Shown here piece by piece: positions 1 to 5,799 of a DNA stretch of 12,014 nucleotides. This DNA comes from Sphingomonas sp. S-NIH.Pt15_0812 (lineage in GTDB: Bacteria > Pseudomonadota > Alphaproteobacteria > Sphingomonadales > Sphingomonadaceae). The number at the start of each line of letters is the position of its first letter. Within the stretch, counting starts at the first letter, position 1. Location of the stretch: contig NZ_QLJH01000056.1 in assembly GCF_003951315.1 (NCBI RefSeq), forward strand, positions 1-12,014. Direction: 5' to 3'. The position numbers and the translations under genes were made by a program. The notes under the pieces are model-generated. The model was not told the DNA's origin. It saw nothing but the letters and a program-made list of their open reading frames with translations, and searched no databases.

Positions 1-1
1 G

Positions 2-88
2 ATCTACACGCATGTCGAGACCGCAAGGCTGGTCGAACTGGTTCAAACGAACCATCCGCTCGTTGACCTCGACACGACCCGGTCCTAA
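2..88 (+). CDS. xerD: Tyrosine recombinase XerD, C-terminal end (partial)
   Basis: The first bases read in frame as the last 28 codons of a tyrosine recombinase, ending at TAA 86-88. The segment begins IYTHVE, which matches the motif around the catalytic tyrosine nucleophile of XerC/XerD recombinases, followed by the usual short C-terminal tail with an NHPL motif. XerD works with XerC at dif to resolve chromosome dimers at division. The rest of the gene lies outside the window. It stops 9 bp before accA, and I recall xerD-accA as a common order in alphaproteobacteria, which supports XerD over XerC or a phage integrase. Only 28 residues are visible, so the paralogue assignment is inference. 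Confidence 0.7.
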   Translation: MYTHVETARLVELVQTNHPLVDLDTTRS

Positions 89-97
89 CCGCCAGCC

Positions 98-1045
98 ATG
101 TTCACTTTTCTCGACTTCGAAAAGCCGATTGCCGAATTGCAGGGGCGGATCGACGAACTGCGCGACAGCGGGGCGAATGGCGGTGTCGATATCGCCGCCG
201 ATGTGGCGCGGTTGCAGGCGAAATCCGACAAGCTGCTGCGCGACACCTTCGCGCGGCTGACTCCCTGGCAGAAGACGCAGGTCGCGCGGCATCCCGAACG
301 CCCGCACTTCAAACATTATGTCGCCGGGCTGTTCGAGGAATGGATCCCGCTGGCCGGCGACCGCGCCTTTGGCGACGATCAGGCGATCATCGGCGGTTTC
401 GCCACCTTCCGGGGGCGCAAGATCCTGGTGATCGGCCATGAGAAGGGCGACGATACCGCCAGCCGGCTCAAGCATAATTTCGGGATGGGCAAGCCCGAGG
501 GCTATCGCAAGGCGATTCGCCTGGTCGAACTCGCCAGCCGATTCGGCCTGCCGGTGGTGACCCTGGTCGACACCTCGGGCGCATTCCCGGGCATCCAGGC
601 GGAGGAGCGCGGCCAGGCCGAGGCGATCGCCCGCTCGACCGAGGCGTGCCTGAACGCCGGCGTGCCGGTGATCTCCGCCATCGTCGGCGAGGGGGGGTCC
701 GGCGGCGCGATCGCGCTGGCGGCGGGCAACCGGGTGCTGATGTTCGAACATGCCGTCTATTCGGTGATCAGCCCCGAGGGCTGCGCCTCGATCCTGTGGC
801 GCACGGCCGACAGGGCGCCCGACGCGGCCGAGGCGATGCGCGTGACCGCGCAGGATCTGAAGCAGCTCGGCGTCATCGACACGATCGTGCCCGAACCGCT
901 GGGCGGCGCGCACCGCGATCACGGCCGCGCGATCGCGAAGCTGGGCGATGCGATCGAATCGGCGCTGGGCCAGCTCGCACCGCTCTCGCCCGAGCAGCTC
1001 ACCCGCGAGCGCCGCGCCAAGTTCCTGGCGATGGGTCGGCTGTAA
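98..1045 (+). CDS. accA: Acetyl-CoA carboxylase carboxyltransferase subunit alpha
   Basis: The 315-residue product matches the AccA family in length (about 315-320 residues) and motifs. It opens with MFTFLDFEKPI, typical of AccA, carries DTSGAFPG at about 158-165 and the glycine-rich GEGGSGGA at about 197-204, and has the crotonase-like fold core. AccA and AccD form the carboxyltransferase that moves the carboxyl group from biotinyl-BCCP to acetyl-CoA, giving malonyl-CoA for fatty acid synthesis in the cytoplasm. The ATG at 98 gives the standard N-terminus; no strong Shine-Dalgarno is visible, and the 9-bp gap to the upstream recombinase gene suggests co-transcription. A strong terminator follows directly. 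The gene is intact and shows no oddities. Confidence 0.97.
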   Translation: MFTFLDFEKPIAELQGRIDELRDSGANGGVDIAADVARLQAKSDKLLRDTFARLTPWQKTQVARHPERPHFKHYVAGLFEEWIPLAGDRAFGDDQAIIGGFATFRGRKILVIGHEKGDDTASRLKHNFGMGKPEGYRKAIRLVELASRFGLPVVTLVDTSGAFPGIQAEERGQAEAIARSTEACLNAGVPVISAIVGEGGSGGAIALAAGNRVLMFEHAVYSVISPEGCASILWRTADRAPDAAEAMRVTAQDLKQLGVIDTIVPEPLGGAHRDHGRAIAKLGDAIESALGQLAPLSPEQLTRERRAKFLAMGRL

Positions 1046-1048
1046 ACG

Positions 1049-1086
1049 CAAAAGGGCGGCGGACCCGTCGGTCCGCCGCCCTTTTG
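1049..1086. terminator. Bidirectional intrinsic terminator between accA and the pilin gene
   Basis: A perfect 17-bp GC-rich stem (1049-1065 pairing with 1070-1086) encloses a CGTC loop. The stem starts with AAAA and ends with TTTT, so a short U-tract follows the hairpin on either strand. It begins 4 bp after the accA stop and lies 38 bp beyond the stop of the convergent pilin gene, so it can terminate both transcripts. Confidence 0.9.
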
Positions 1087-1123
1087 ATCGCCTCGGACAG
1101 GAGCCGAGGCGACGCTGTCAAGG

Positions 1124-1300
1124 TCAGTTCGTCGACGCCTTGGTCATGTTGCCTGAGACCGAGTTGAAGGTCGCGCCCAGGTTCTTGCCGAGGGTCGACA
1201 TCGCCGAGATGGCGGCGACCGCGATCAGCGCGGCGATCAGACCATATTCGATGGCCGTGGCGCCCTTGGAATTCTTAAAAATCTTGCGCATGTTCTGCAT
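1124..1300 (-). CDS. Flp/Fap-type pilin (first copy)
   Basis: A 58-residue type IVb pilin precursor. The short basic leader (residues 1-13) ends in glycine and is followed by ATAIEYGLIAALIAV, the Flp signature: TadV/CpaA-type prepilin peptidase would cut after Gly13, leaving the conserved Glu at +5 and Tyr at +6 at the start of a hydrophobic helix. The mature pilin of about 45 residues would assemble through a Tad secretion system into adhesive pili. I chose the ATG at 1300 because GGAGA lies 5 nt upstream; an in-frame ATG 18 nt further upstream is possible but has no better ribosome site. A second pilin gene lies upstream on the same strand. No tad/cpa assembly genes are in the window, so assembly depends on genes elsewhere. 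Confidence 0.92.
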   Translation of the reverse strand: MQNMRKIFKNSKGATAIEYGLIAALIAVAAISAMSTLGKNLGATFNSVSGNMTKASTN

Positions 1301-1385
1301 TGCGATCTCCATGGTCACGAAGCTTCAGTTACCCGGCCGAGCCGGGGGAAGACCGGATCGACAATCGCATTCCTATCGCCGGCAG

Positions 1386-1401
1386 GTTGAGAAACACTTA
1401 A
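1386..1401 (-). promoter_or_regulatory. Possible CtrA-type site upstream of the pilin gene
   Basis: Read on the minus strand this is TTAA-N7-TCAAC, one mismatch from the alphaproteobacterial CtrA consensus TTAA-N7-TTAAC. It lies about 85 bp upstream of the first pilin start, in the 141-bp gap between the two pilin genes. In Caulobacter, pilA is activated by CtrA, which makes the position sensible. The single match and degenerate consensus keep confidence low. Confidence 0.35.
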
Positions 1402-1441
1402 ACTTGCGGCTCGTAGGGTATTGATAACCATCAATGTTTCG

Positions 1442-1633
1442 TCAGCGGGCCTTGACGACCTTGGTGCTGACATTGTTCCACATGGTGGTGGTCGTATCCG
1501 CGACGCTGCCCAGCGCCCCGACCATCGCCAGCACGATCAGGGCGACGATCAGGCCATATTCCACGGCGGTGGCGCCACGACGATCGACGAACAGGCGCCG
1601 GCCGGCGCGCAGCAGGGAGCGGAGCGGGATCAT
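1442..1633 (-). CDS. Flp/Fap-type pilin (second copy)
   Basis: A 63-residue pilin precursor with a basic leader of 20 residues ending RRG, then ATAVEYGLIVALIVLAM: the same cleavage site and Glu+5/Tyr+6 pattern as the neighbouring pilin. It ends with a longer, more basic tail (KVVKAR). I chose the ATG at 1633 because it gives a pilin-like leader; the reading frame stays open further upstream but would then overlap the divergent Nudix gene with an unconvincing sequence. No clear Shine-Dalgarno precedes it, so translation may be weak or leaderless. The two pilins share the core but differ in both ends, suggesting an old duplication and possibly major and minor subunits (inference). Confidence 0.85.
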   Translation of the reverse strand: MIPLRSLLRAGRRLFVDRRGATAVEYGLIVALIVLAMVGALGSVADTTTTMWNNVSTKVVKAR

Positions 1634-1666
1634 GGACCGGCGGGATACGGGAGGAGAGCTTAAGGA

Positions 1667-2098
1667 ATGACCAACGATATCATGATCGTGGTCGCGGCGG
1701 CCCTGATCGACGCCACCGGTCGCATCTTGGTGCAGCAACGTCCGCTGGCCAAGGCGCATGGCGGCTTGTGGGAATTCCCCGGCGGCAAGGTCGAACCGGC
1801 AGAGCGGCCGGAAGCGGCAATCGCCCGCGAACTATCGGAGGAATTGGGCATCCAGGTCGAGATGGGCGCGCTGGAACCGGTCAGTTTCGTTGCCGGTGGC
1901 GAGCCCGACCGGCCGTTGTTGTTGCTGCTCTACGCCTGCGACCGATGGGTGGGGCAACCAGCGGCTCTGGATGCCGTGGCGCTGCACTGGGACATCCCCG
2001 AGGCCTTGGCGGCCCTGCCGATGCCGCCGGCCGATTACCCATTGGCCGCGGCACTGGCGCGCTGGCTTGTCGTGGAACCATCGCGGAAACGGCGTTGA
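1667..2098 (+). CDS. mutT: MutT-family Nudix hydrolase (8-oxo-dGTP diphosphatase-like)
   Basis: A 143-residue protein with a complete Nudix box at residues 40-62: Gly40, five residues, Glu46, seven residues, Arg54-Glu55, then Glu58-Glu59 and Gly61. The segments QQRPLAKAHGGLWEFPGGK and the hydrophobic ending with DYPLAAAL match MutT proper rather than ADP-ribose hydrolases. MutT cleans 8-oxo-dGTP from the nucleotide pool to 8-oxo-dGMP, preventing A:T to C:G transversions. The ATG is preceded by a purine-rich GAGGAGAG about 8 nt upstream. It is divergent from the second pilin gene with only 33 bp between the start codons, so the two promoters must overlap or lie within coding sequence. Substrate is inferred from the family. 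Confidence 0.88.
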   Translation: MTNDIMIVVAAALIDATGRILVQQRPLAKAHGGLWEFPGGKVEPAERPEAAIARELSEELGIQVEMGALEPVSFVAGGEPDRPLLLLLYACDRWVGQPAALDAVALHWDIPEALAALPMPPADYPLAAALARWLVVEPSRKRR

Positions 2099-2206
2099 CG
2101 ACCGTGTCGGACCTGTGGCAAGCGCCTGGCACATCGAAGCGCTCGGCATGCCGGACGTCGACGATGTCCCACTTTGCGGTCGGAAACGGCGTAAGAGCAG
2201 GTGTTG

Positions 2207-2280
2207 GCGGGTGTAGCTCAATGGTAGAGCAGCAGCTTCCCAAGCTGAATACGAGGGTTCGATTCCCTTCACCCGCTCCA
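2207..2280 (+). tRNA. tRNA-Gly, anticodon CCC
   Basis: A complete 74-nt cloverleaf: acceptor arms GCGGGTG and CACCCGC pair over 7 bp, the D stem is GCTC/GAGC, the anticodon loop is TTCCCAA with anticodon CCC at 2239-2241, and the T arm has GAGGG-TTCGATT-CCCTT. The discriminator T and CCA are genome-encoded. It decodes GGG. The base of the anticodon stem has one G-A mismatch. A tyrosine integrase fragment starts 147 bp downstream, so the 3' end of this gene is the probable attachment site of an old island. Confidence 0.97.
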
Positions 2281-2426
2281 TCACGGCACTAAACCCACGG
2301 ATTTCCGCCATTCCGGCGTCCGGCCGCGCTTTGCGGGACACCTGGCTGTAGCACCAAGCTGCACACACGCCGCCGTCGTCCGCCCGCAACCGAAGCCCGT
2401 GCCGGCGACCGGACGAGACGTGGGAC

Positions 2427-2860
2427 GTGGCCTCGATCACCTATTTGTGCCGACGCGGTGCGCGCTATTACTACCGTTGCCGCCTGTACCAGCGGAGCGT
2501 CGTCAACCATCCTATAAGCATCTCGCTCGGTAAGGCCGATCCGGTCGAGGCACGTCGCCTCGTCCCCCGGCTGTCCGCCCGATGGGAGATGATGGCGATG
2601 CAGATGTTCAACCGGTCCAGCCCCGGTTTCCTCCAGGCGCAGGAACTGACGCGTATCTTCCGCGCAGGGCTCGACGAGGAGTTGGGGCTGGCGATGGCCT
2701 CCCATTTCGATCCCCCCGACGCGCTGGAAGGGAACCGCCGCACATTGCGGGTGCTGGAGGCGGCCTATCGCATTGCCGCACGTCTGCCCGCCGATGCGGA
2801 CAGCGTGCCGGAGACCATCGTCAACGAGATGACCGACGGCTTCTTGGATGGGTTAGCGCA
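2427..2860 (+). pseudogene. Tyrosine-type integrase, N-terminal fragment
   Basis: The frame starting GTG at 2427 opens with ASITYLCRRGARYYYRCRL, the N-terminal segment of the DUF6538-type tyrosine integrases of alphaproteobacterial islands, in which a short beta-rich domain with SLGKADPVEARR precedes the SAM-like core-binding domain. About 145 residues are kept. The whole catalytic domain with the Arg/His/Arg/Tyr residues is missing: at about 2855-2865 the sequence switches to an unrelated OLD-family gene on the opposite strand, and the frame runs on only to a chance stop at 2880-2882. The fragment points away from tRNA-Gly and lies just after it, as expected for an integrase of a tRNA-targeting element. 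It cannot be a working recombinase. Confidence 0.7.
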
Positions 2861-2865
2861 AAGCT

Positions 2866-3496
2866 GTGGACGGTGCCGATGAAGTTGCGGTCGCTGCCGC
2901 CGATACCAAACGCGGCAAGCCGGGTTGGTTCCGTCGAGCGGATCCCAGTCGGTCACCGCTGCGAAGGGCAGGCCGAGACTGGCGGCGAGCTTCACATAGG
3001 GCGTGAAATTGACCCCCGCGACATTGCAGACGGTAATGCCGAGCCGGTCGAGACTGTAGCCCATTGCGTCCGCAAACGCCGGCATCAGCGCTTCCTCGGC
3101 GTCGCCCTCGACGAAGATCACGCCGCGCGAGAAGAGCAGTTCCAAGCGCGTCGCGGTCAGATAGCGTTCGACGTCCTCCAGCTCGTCGTTGGTCACGGGC
3201 AAATTGGCGAGCGAATAGGCGAGCGCCTTGCCGCCCAAGGATTTCAGATGAACAATGGCGCGCAGCGGCGCGACTGCGGCCAGAGTCGGCGAATGACTGG
3301 TGACGATCAGCGCTTGGGCGGGGTCACCGGCGTTGAACAGCTTGTCGAATACGCCGCGCTGGAGCTGCGGATGAAGGTGCGCCTCGGGCTACTCGATGCA
3401 TAGAAGCGAGAAATTACGCTCGTTTTTGGCGCGGCGCCAGGCGAACTCGGCGAGCTTAAGCGCAATGAGCGCGACATTGGCCGAACCGAGGCTATG
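2866..3496 (-). pseudogene. OLD-family ATP-dependent nuclease, internal fragment with nonsense codon
   Basis: Read on the minus strand from 3496, the sequence gives LGSANVALIALKLAEF, then a Walker B region NFSLLCIE-stop-PEAHLHPQLQ, a HSPTLAA motif, and a TOPRIM segment GVIFVEGDAEEALMPAFAD followed by AVTDWDPLDG. This order (ABC-type ATPase end, then TOPRIM nuclease) defines the OLD family, which includes phage-defence nucleases such as GajA of Gabija. The TAG at 3391-3389 replaces the second Glu of the Walker B IEEPEAH motif, consistent with GAG to TAG. Near 2918-2924 the homology shifts frame and continues as LAAFGIGGSDRNFIG. Both ends are missing: the 5' end is replaced by an ImmA/IrrE fragment and the 3' end by an integrase fragment. 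The gene is dead. Confidence 0.75.
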
Positions 3497-3734
3497 GTCC
3501 AAACGGGCGCTTGCTGGAGAGATGGATGCGCGGCGGCGAGCCGCGCTGGTACATCCCTTCCATGTTGATGTCGTTGAAGGTCACGCGAACCCCGTGCGCT
3601 TCTGCAATCGAATAGATGCAGACCGAGCTGATCAGATCCTTGCCGGCTTTCAGCCGCGCCGTAATCGCTGCCTTCATGGCCTTGTCTGCCAAGGCGCGGC
3701 GGTTGTGCATCATCGTCTTGGCAAGCGCTTTCAT
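3492..3734 (-). pseudogene. ImmA/IrrE-type metallopeptidase, N-terminal fragment
   Basis: The 80 codons end with MEGMYQRGSPPRIHLSS followed by RPFG, a pattern I recognise from the N-terminal part of ImmA/IrrE (DUF955) proteases found beside XRE repressors. In intact relatives this segment is followed by the zinc-binding HExxH, which is absent here: after RPFG the frame meets a stop at 3492-3494 where the sequence changes to the OLD-family fragment. ImmA proteases cut a partner repressor to induce a mobile element or stress response. The start at 3734 has AAGGAG about 9 nt upstream, inside the end of the XRE gene, and lies 3 nt after its stop, so the two were co-translated. The remnant lacks any catalytic residue. 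Confidence 0.7.
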
Positions 3735-3737
3735 TGG

Positions 3738-4097
3738 TTAGGCTCCTTTCTCGTCATCGTCGGACTTCATGGCGGCGATGAGCTTCAGGAGGCGGTCGAG
3801 GTCATCGGGCTTGAGTTTGCTGAGCTCGCGAGCAGCGAGCTGCAGCTTGGGATCGTCGGTCGCGGCACGTTCGGGCGCGTTGCCCAGCAGCCACGACAAT
3901 TTGGTGTCGTAGAGGTCGGCGAGCTTCGCGAGTTCGTCGGCGGTAATCCGGCGATTGCCGGCTTCCATTTCGGAGATTGTGGGGCGGTGCATGTTCATCA
4001 GCTTGGCGACCTGACCTTGCGAGAGGCCGGCAGCCTCACGCGCGGCACGAAGGCGCGTCGGAAGTGTCGCAGTCTTATCCGAGGGTGCGTCAATCAT
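3738..4097 (-). CDS. XRE-family helix-turn-helix repressor
   Basis: A 119-residue DNA-binding protein with a Cro/CI-type HTH at about residues 13-69; the recognition part reads LSQGQVAKLMNMHRPTISEM, with the usual EAGNRRITADELAKLADLY after it. The C-terminal third is charged and helical and may serve dimerisation or contact with the protease. It overlaps the upstream small gene by 4 bp (ATGA) and is followed 3 bp later by the ImmA/IrrE fragment, so it is the repressor of an XRE-ImmA switch. Its likely operator is the double palindrome at 4425-4457. The gene itself is intact, but the protease partner that would inactivate it is broken. The regulatory role is inferred from family and context. 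Confidence 0.88.
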   Translation of the reverse strand: MIDAPSDKTATLPTRLRAAREAAGLSQGQVAKLMNMHRPTISEMEAGNRRITADELAKLADLYDTKLSWLLGNAPERAATDDPKLQLAARELSKLKPDDLDRLLKLIAAMKSDDDEKGA

Positions 4098-4408
4098 CCC
4101 GCCACGGCCTCTTCGGCTTCCTTGGCGTCCTGCGCTTCAAGGATCTTGCGAACGAGCGCGACGGTCTGGTTGATCGCGAGCGGCACTTTCGTGTCGTCAT
4201 CGACAAAGATGTTCGCTTCGCACGGGATGGACTTGCCCAGCGCGATGCCGAGCATGCCGGCAGCGACCGGCCAGACCTTGCTGGTGAACTTCGGCAAGGC
4301 TTCGGCGGGCTTCGTGCCCCCGTCGATCGTGGGGCAGTCTTCGCCGCTCAGCGTCTGCACGGTCTGCAGCACTTCGATCAGCTTGGCCTTGATAATGTTA
4401 GCGTCCAT
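4094..4408 (-). CDS. Small protein of unknown function, first gene of the XRE operon
   Basis: A 104-residue soluble protein that I cannot assign to a family. It has an amphipathic N-terminal helix (IIKAKLIEVLQTVQ), a Ser/Gly/Cys segment with SGEDCPTIDGGTKPAE, a central hydrophobic stretch around VWPVAAGMLGIALG, and an acidic Ala/Glu-rich C-terminus. No signal peptide is evident. The ATG at 4408 has GGAG 7 nt upstream. Its stop overlaps the XRE start by 4 bp, so expression is translationally coupled, and it is the first gene after the operator-promoter. Its role could be an accessory to the repressor or the cargo that the switch controls; neither is shown by the sequence. Confidence 0.8.
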   Translation of the reverse strand: MDANIIKAKLIEVLQTVQTLSGEDCPTIDGGTKPAEALPKFTSKVWPVAAGMLGIALGKSIPCEANIFVDDDTKVPLAINQTVALVRKILEAQDAKEAEEAVAG

Positions 4409-4424
4409 CGCGATTCTCCGTCTC

Positions 4425-4457
4425 TTACGGATGGTAAGATATTCTTACCATCCGTAA
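4425..4457. promoter_or_regulatory. Double palindromic operator of the XRE operon
   Basis: A perfect 15-bp inverted repeat (TTACGGATGGTAAGA, 3-bp centre, TCTTACCATCCGTAA). Each half is itself a dyad of the form TTAC-N5-GTAA: one at 4425-4437, the other at 4445-4457, 20 bp apart (about two helical turns). That is the geometry expected for two repressor dimers bound side by side on the same DNA face. It sits between the predicted -35 and -10 boxes of the leftward operon, so binding would block RNA polymerase. Confidence 0.85.
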
Positions 4458-4463
4458 TGTCAA
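4436..4463 (-). promoter_or_regulatory. Sigma-70 type promoter of the leftward XRE operon
   Basis: On the minus strand a perfect -35 TTGACA lies at 4463-4458 and a -10 TATCTT at 4441-4436, with a 16-bp spacer. The operator palindrome fills the whole spacer and covers the -10 box. Transcription would start about 20 bp upstream of the small gene's start codon, which has a good ribosome site. Confidence 0.7.
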
Positions 4464-4815
4464 GAGTGCGGCGTTTCAGTTTGGGCATGGCAGTATCAAG
4501 CGGTCGCGGTCGCGGACGCCGCCATCGCCATTCCAATCTCAATATTCGCTACGATAATCGGAGGTGAAACGGCAGCTCTTTGCACAAGCTGCCGTTGATA
4601 GCTCAACCGGCGAACGTCGCGATCCGGTCGACTTAAATCGAAGCTCGGCCGATGCGTCCTGGCACTTTGCTGCCCTTGTCAGGTAACATGCCGAACGGTC
4701 GGTTTCGCCGCTAGCGGATGTTCATGCTTCCCCAACCAACCATCGGAATGCGACTTGAGCTGGGCCAAGAGTAGTCGATCGAAGCTGGCGAACGCTTGAA
4801 GGCCCATAGCCCACC
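4464..4815. other. Intergenic region without a recognisable gene
   Basis: Between the XRE operon promoter and the end of the convergently placed leftward radical SAM gene I see no credible reading frame and no protein similarity on either strand. It holds one hairpin (4568-4596). It probably contains the right-hand boundary of the decayed island, but I find no copy of the tRNA-Gly 3' end here that would mark an attachment site. Confidence 0.5.
4568..4596. repeat. 10-bp hairpin in the intergenic region
   Basis: AACGGCAGCT at 4568-4577 pairs perfectly with AGCTGCCGTT at 4587-4596 around a 9-nt loop. No T-tract follows on the plus strand, so a terminator role is weak; it could still act as a transcript end. 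Confidence 0.4.
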
Positions 4816-5799
4816 TCATAAAACCCTAGTCGCCAGCGGTTCGAATTTGGCAAATTGCTGGGTGCTTGGGCAATCGGCGCAGTCTCGATGCGCATTGGCG
4901 CGCTGATACGATCTCAGGCGCTGCGGCAAGGCGCCAAGATCGGCGGGGCTTTGCAAATCGTCTACCGAGACCCCGAAATGCTCGGGCGCGAAGCTGCAAG
5001 GCGCGACCCGGCCCGCCTCGTCGATGAACAGGAAGGTCTCGGCCACCCGGCAATCGATTATGGGAAGCGGCCGGCCCGCCACGCTATCCGCAAACCGTTC
5101 GAGATAGGCTGCACTACCCACCAAGGTCGTCCCCATCTGGCGAAGCTCGGAGCGCAGCCGCGGTACTTCGCCCGCAAGGCGTGCAACGTCATCAGGATGC
5201 AGGCGATGGCCGGGAAAAAATTCGGGCCGGTCGCGCCCGCCCAGCTGGTTGAAGCTGATCTCGTCCACCCCCCAGCCGGCGAGTATACGGCATAGCTGGC
5301 CGAAGCCGGCAACATTGTCGCGCATCAGCACGATATTGACCCTGACCTTGAGCGCCGCGCCCGCAGCGTCACGTTCTCCCACCAGCGCGGGCACCGTCTG
5401 TGCGAGTTTGGCGAATGCGCCGCGCCAACTGCGCATGGCATCGTGGAAATCGGACATGCCGTCGATGCTGATCGTCACCTCGCGATAGCCGCGCACCAGT
5501 TCCGCGCGGACCTGGGGCGCGCCCAGACGGGTACCGTTGGTGGTCAGGCTGAGATCGACACCCTGTTCGGCGGCCCGCGTGTCCAGTTCGGCGCGGGGCG
5601 CCCACAACAGCGGCTCGCCGCCAAGCCAGCTGAGCAGCACGGGCTGTCCTGTCGCTTCGCGCCAAGCGCCGAGCAGGTCGATGAACCGCGCGACCCTGAC
5701 CGGGTCAGCTTCCTCGCGCGGCAAGCCCAGGCGCTTGTCATACGCGCAGAACGGGCACGCCAGATTGCAACGATTCGAGACGCGCCACAGGACGATCAC
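4816..5799 (-). CDS. Radical SAM protein with SPASM/twitch-like C-terminus, coupled to nicotinamidase
   Basis: A 327-residue radical SAM enzyme. The N-terminus is IVLWRVSNRCNLACPFC: Cys11, Cys15 and Cys18 form the CX3CX2C motif for the SAM-binding [4Fe-4S] cluster. GGEP follows at 60-63, and LTTNGT and ISIDG strand motifs mark the barrel. Near the C-terminus Cys250, Cys268, Cys307 and Cys310 give the spacing of a SPASM/twitch domain, which would hold an auxiliary cluster. Such enzymes often modify peptides or act as maturases, but the substrate here is unknown. I chose the GTG at 5799: it overlaps the nicotinamidase stop by 4 bp (GTGA) and has GGAG 8 nt upstream, whereas the longer upstream frame is antisense-like and shares the nicotinamidase sequence. 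This tight coupling implies a joint function and NrtR control (inference). Confidence 0.87.
   Translation of the reverse strand: MIVLWRVSNRCNLACPFCAYDKRLGLPREEADPVRVARFIDLLGAWREATGQPVLLSWLGGEPLLWAPRAELDTRAAEQGVDLSLTTNGTRLGAPQVRAELVRGYREVTISIDGMSDFHDAMRSWRGAFAKLAQTVPALVGERDAAGAALKVRVNIVLMRDNVAGFGQLCRILAGWGVDEISFNQLGGRDRPEFFPGHRLHPDDVARLAGEVPRLRSELRQMGTTLVGSAAYLERFADSVAGRPLPIIDCRVAETFLFIDEAGRVAPCSFAPEHFGVSVDDLQSPADLGALPQRLRSYQRANAHRDCADCPSTQQFAKFEPLATRVL

Noticed and set aside
646..1167. Second plus-strand frame inside accA
   Set aside because: Arg/Ala/Gly-rich translation typical of an alternate frame in GC-rich DNA; accA is unambiguous.
1420..1435. ATTGAT-AACC-ATCAAT hairpin after the second pilin gene
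   Set aside because: Only 6 AT-rich pairs and no T-tract, so I do not call it a terminator.
2582..3403. Plus-strand open frame of 273 codons after the integrase
   Set aside because: It is out of frame with the integrase fragment and then antisense to the OLD-family remnant; the composition is Arg-rich shadow sequence.
3396..4457. Long plus-strand open frame (353 codons) across the XRE operon
   Set aside because: It is antisense to the XRE, ImmA and small genes, which have family motifs, ribosome sites and ordered overlaps; its translation has no recognisable domain.
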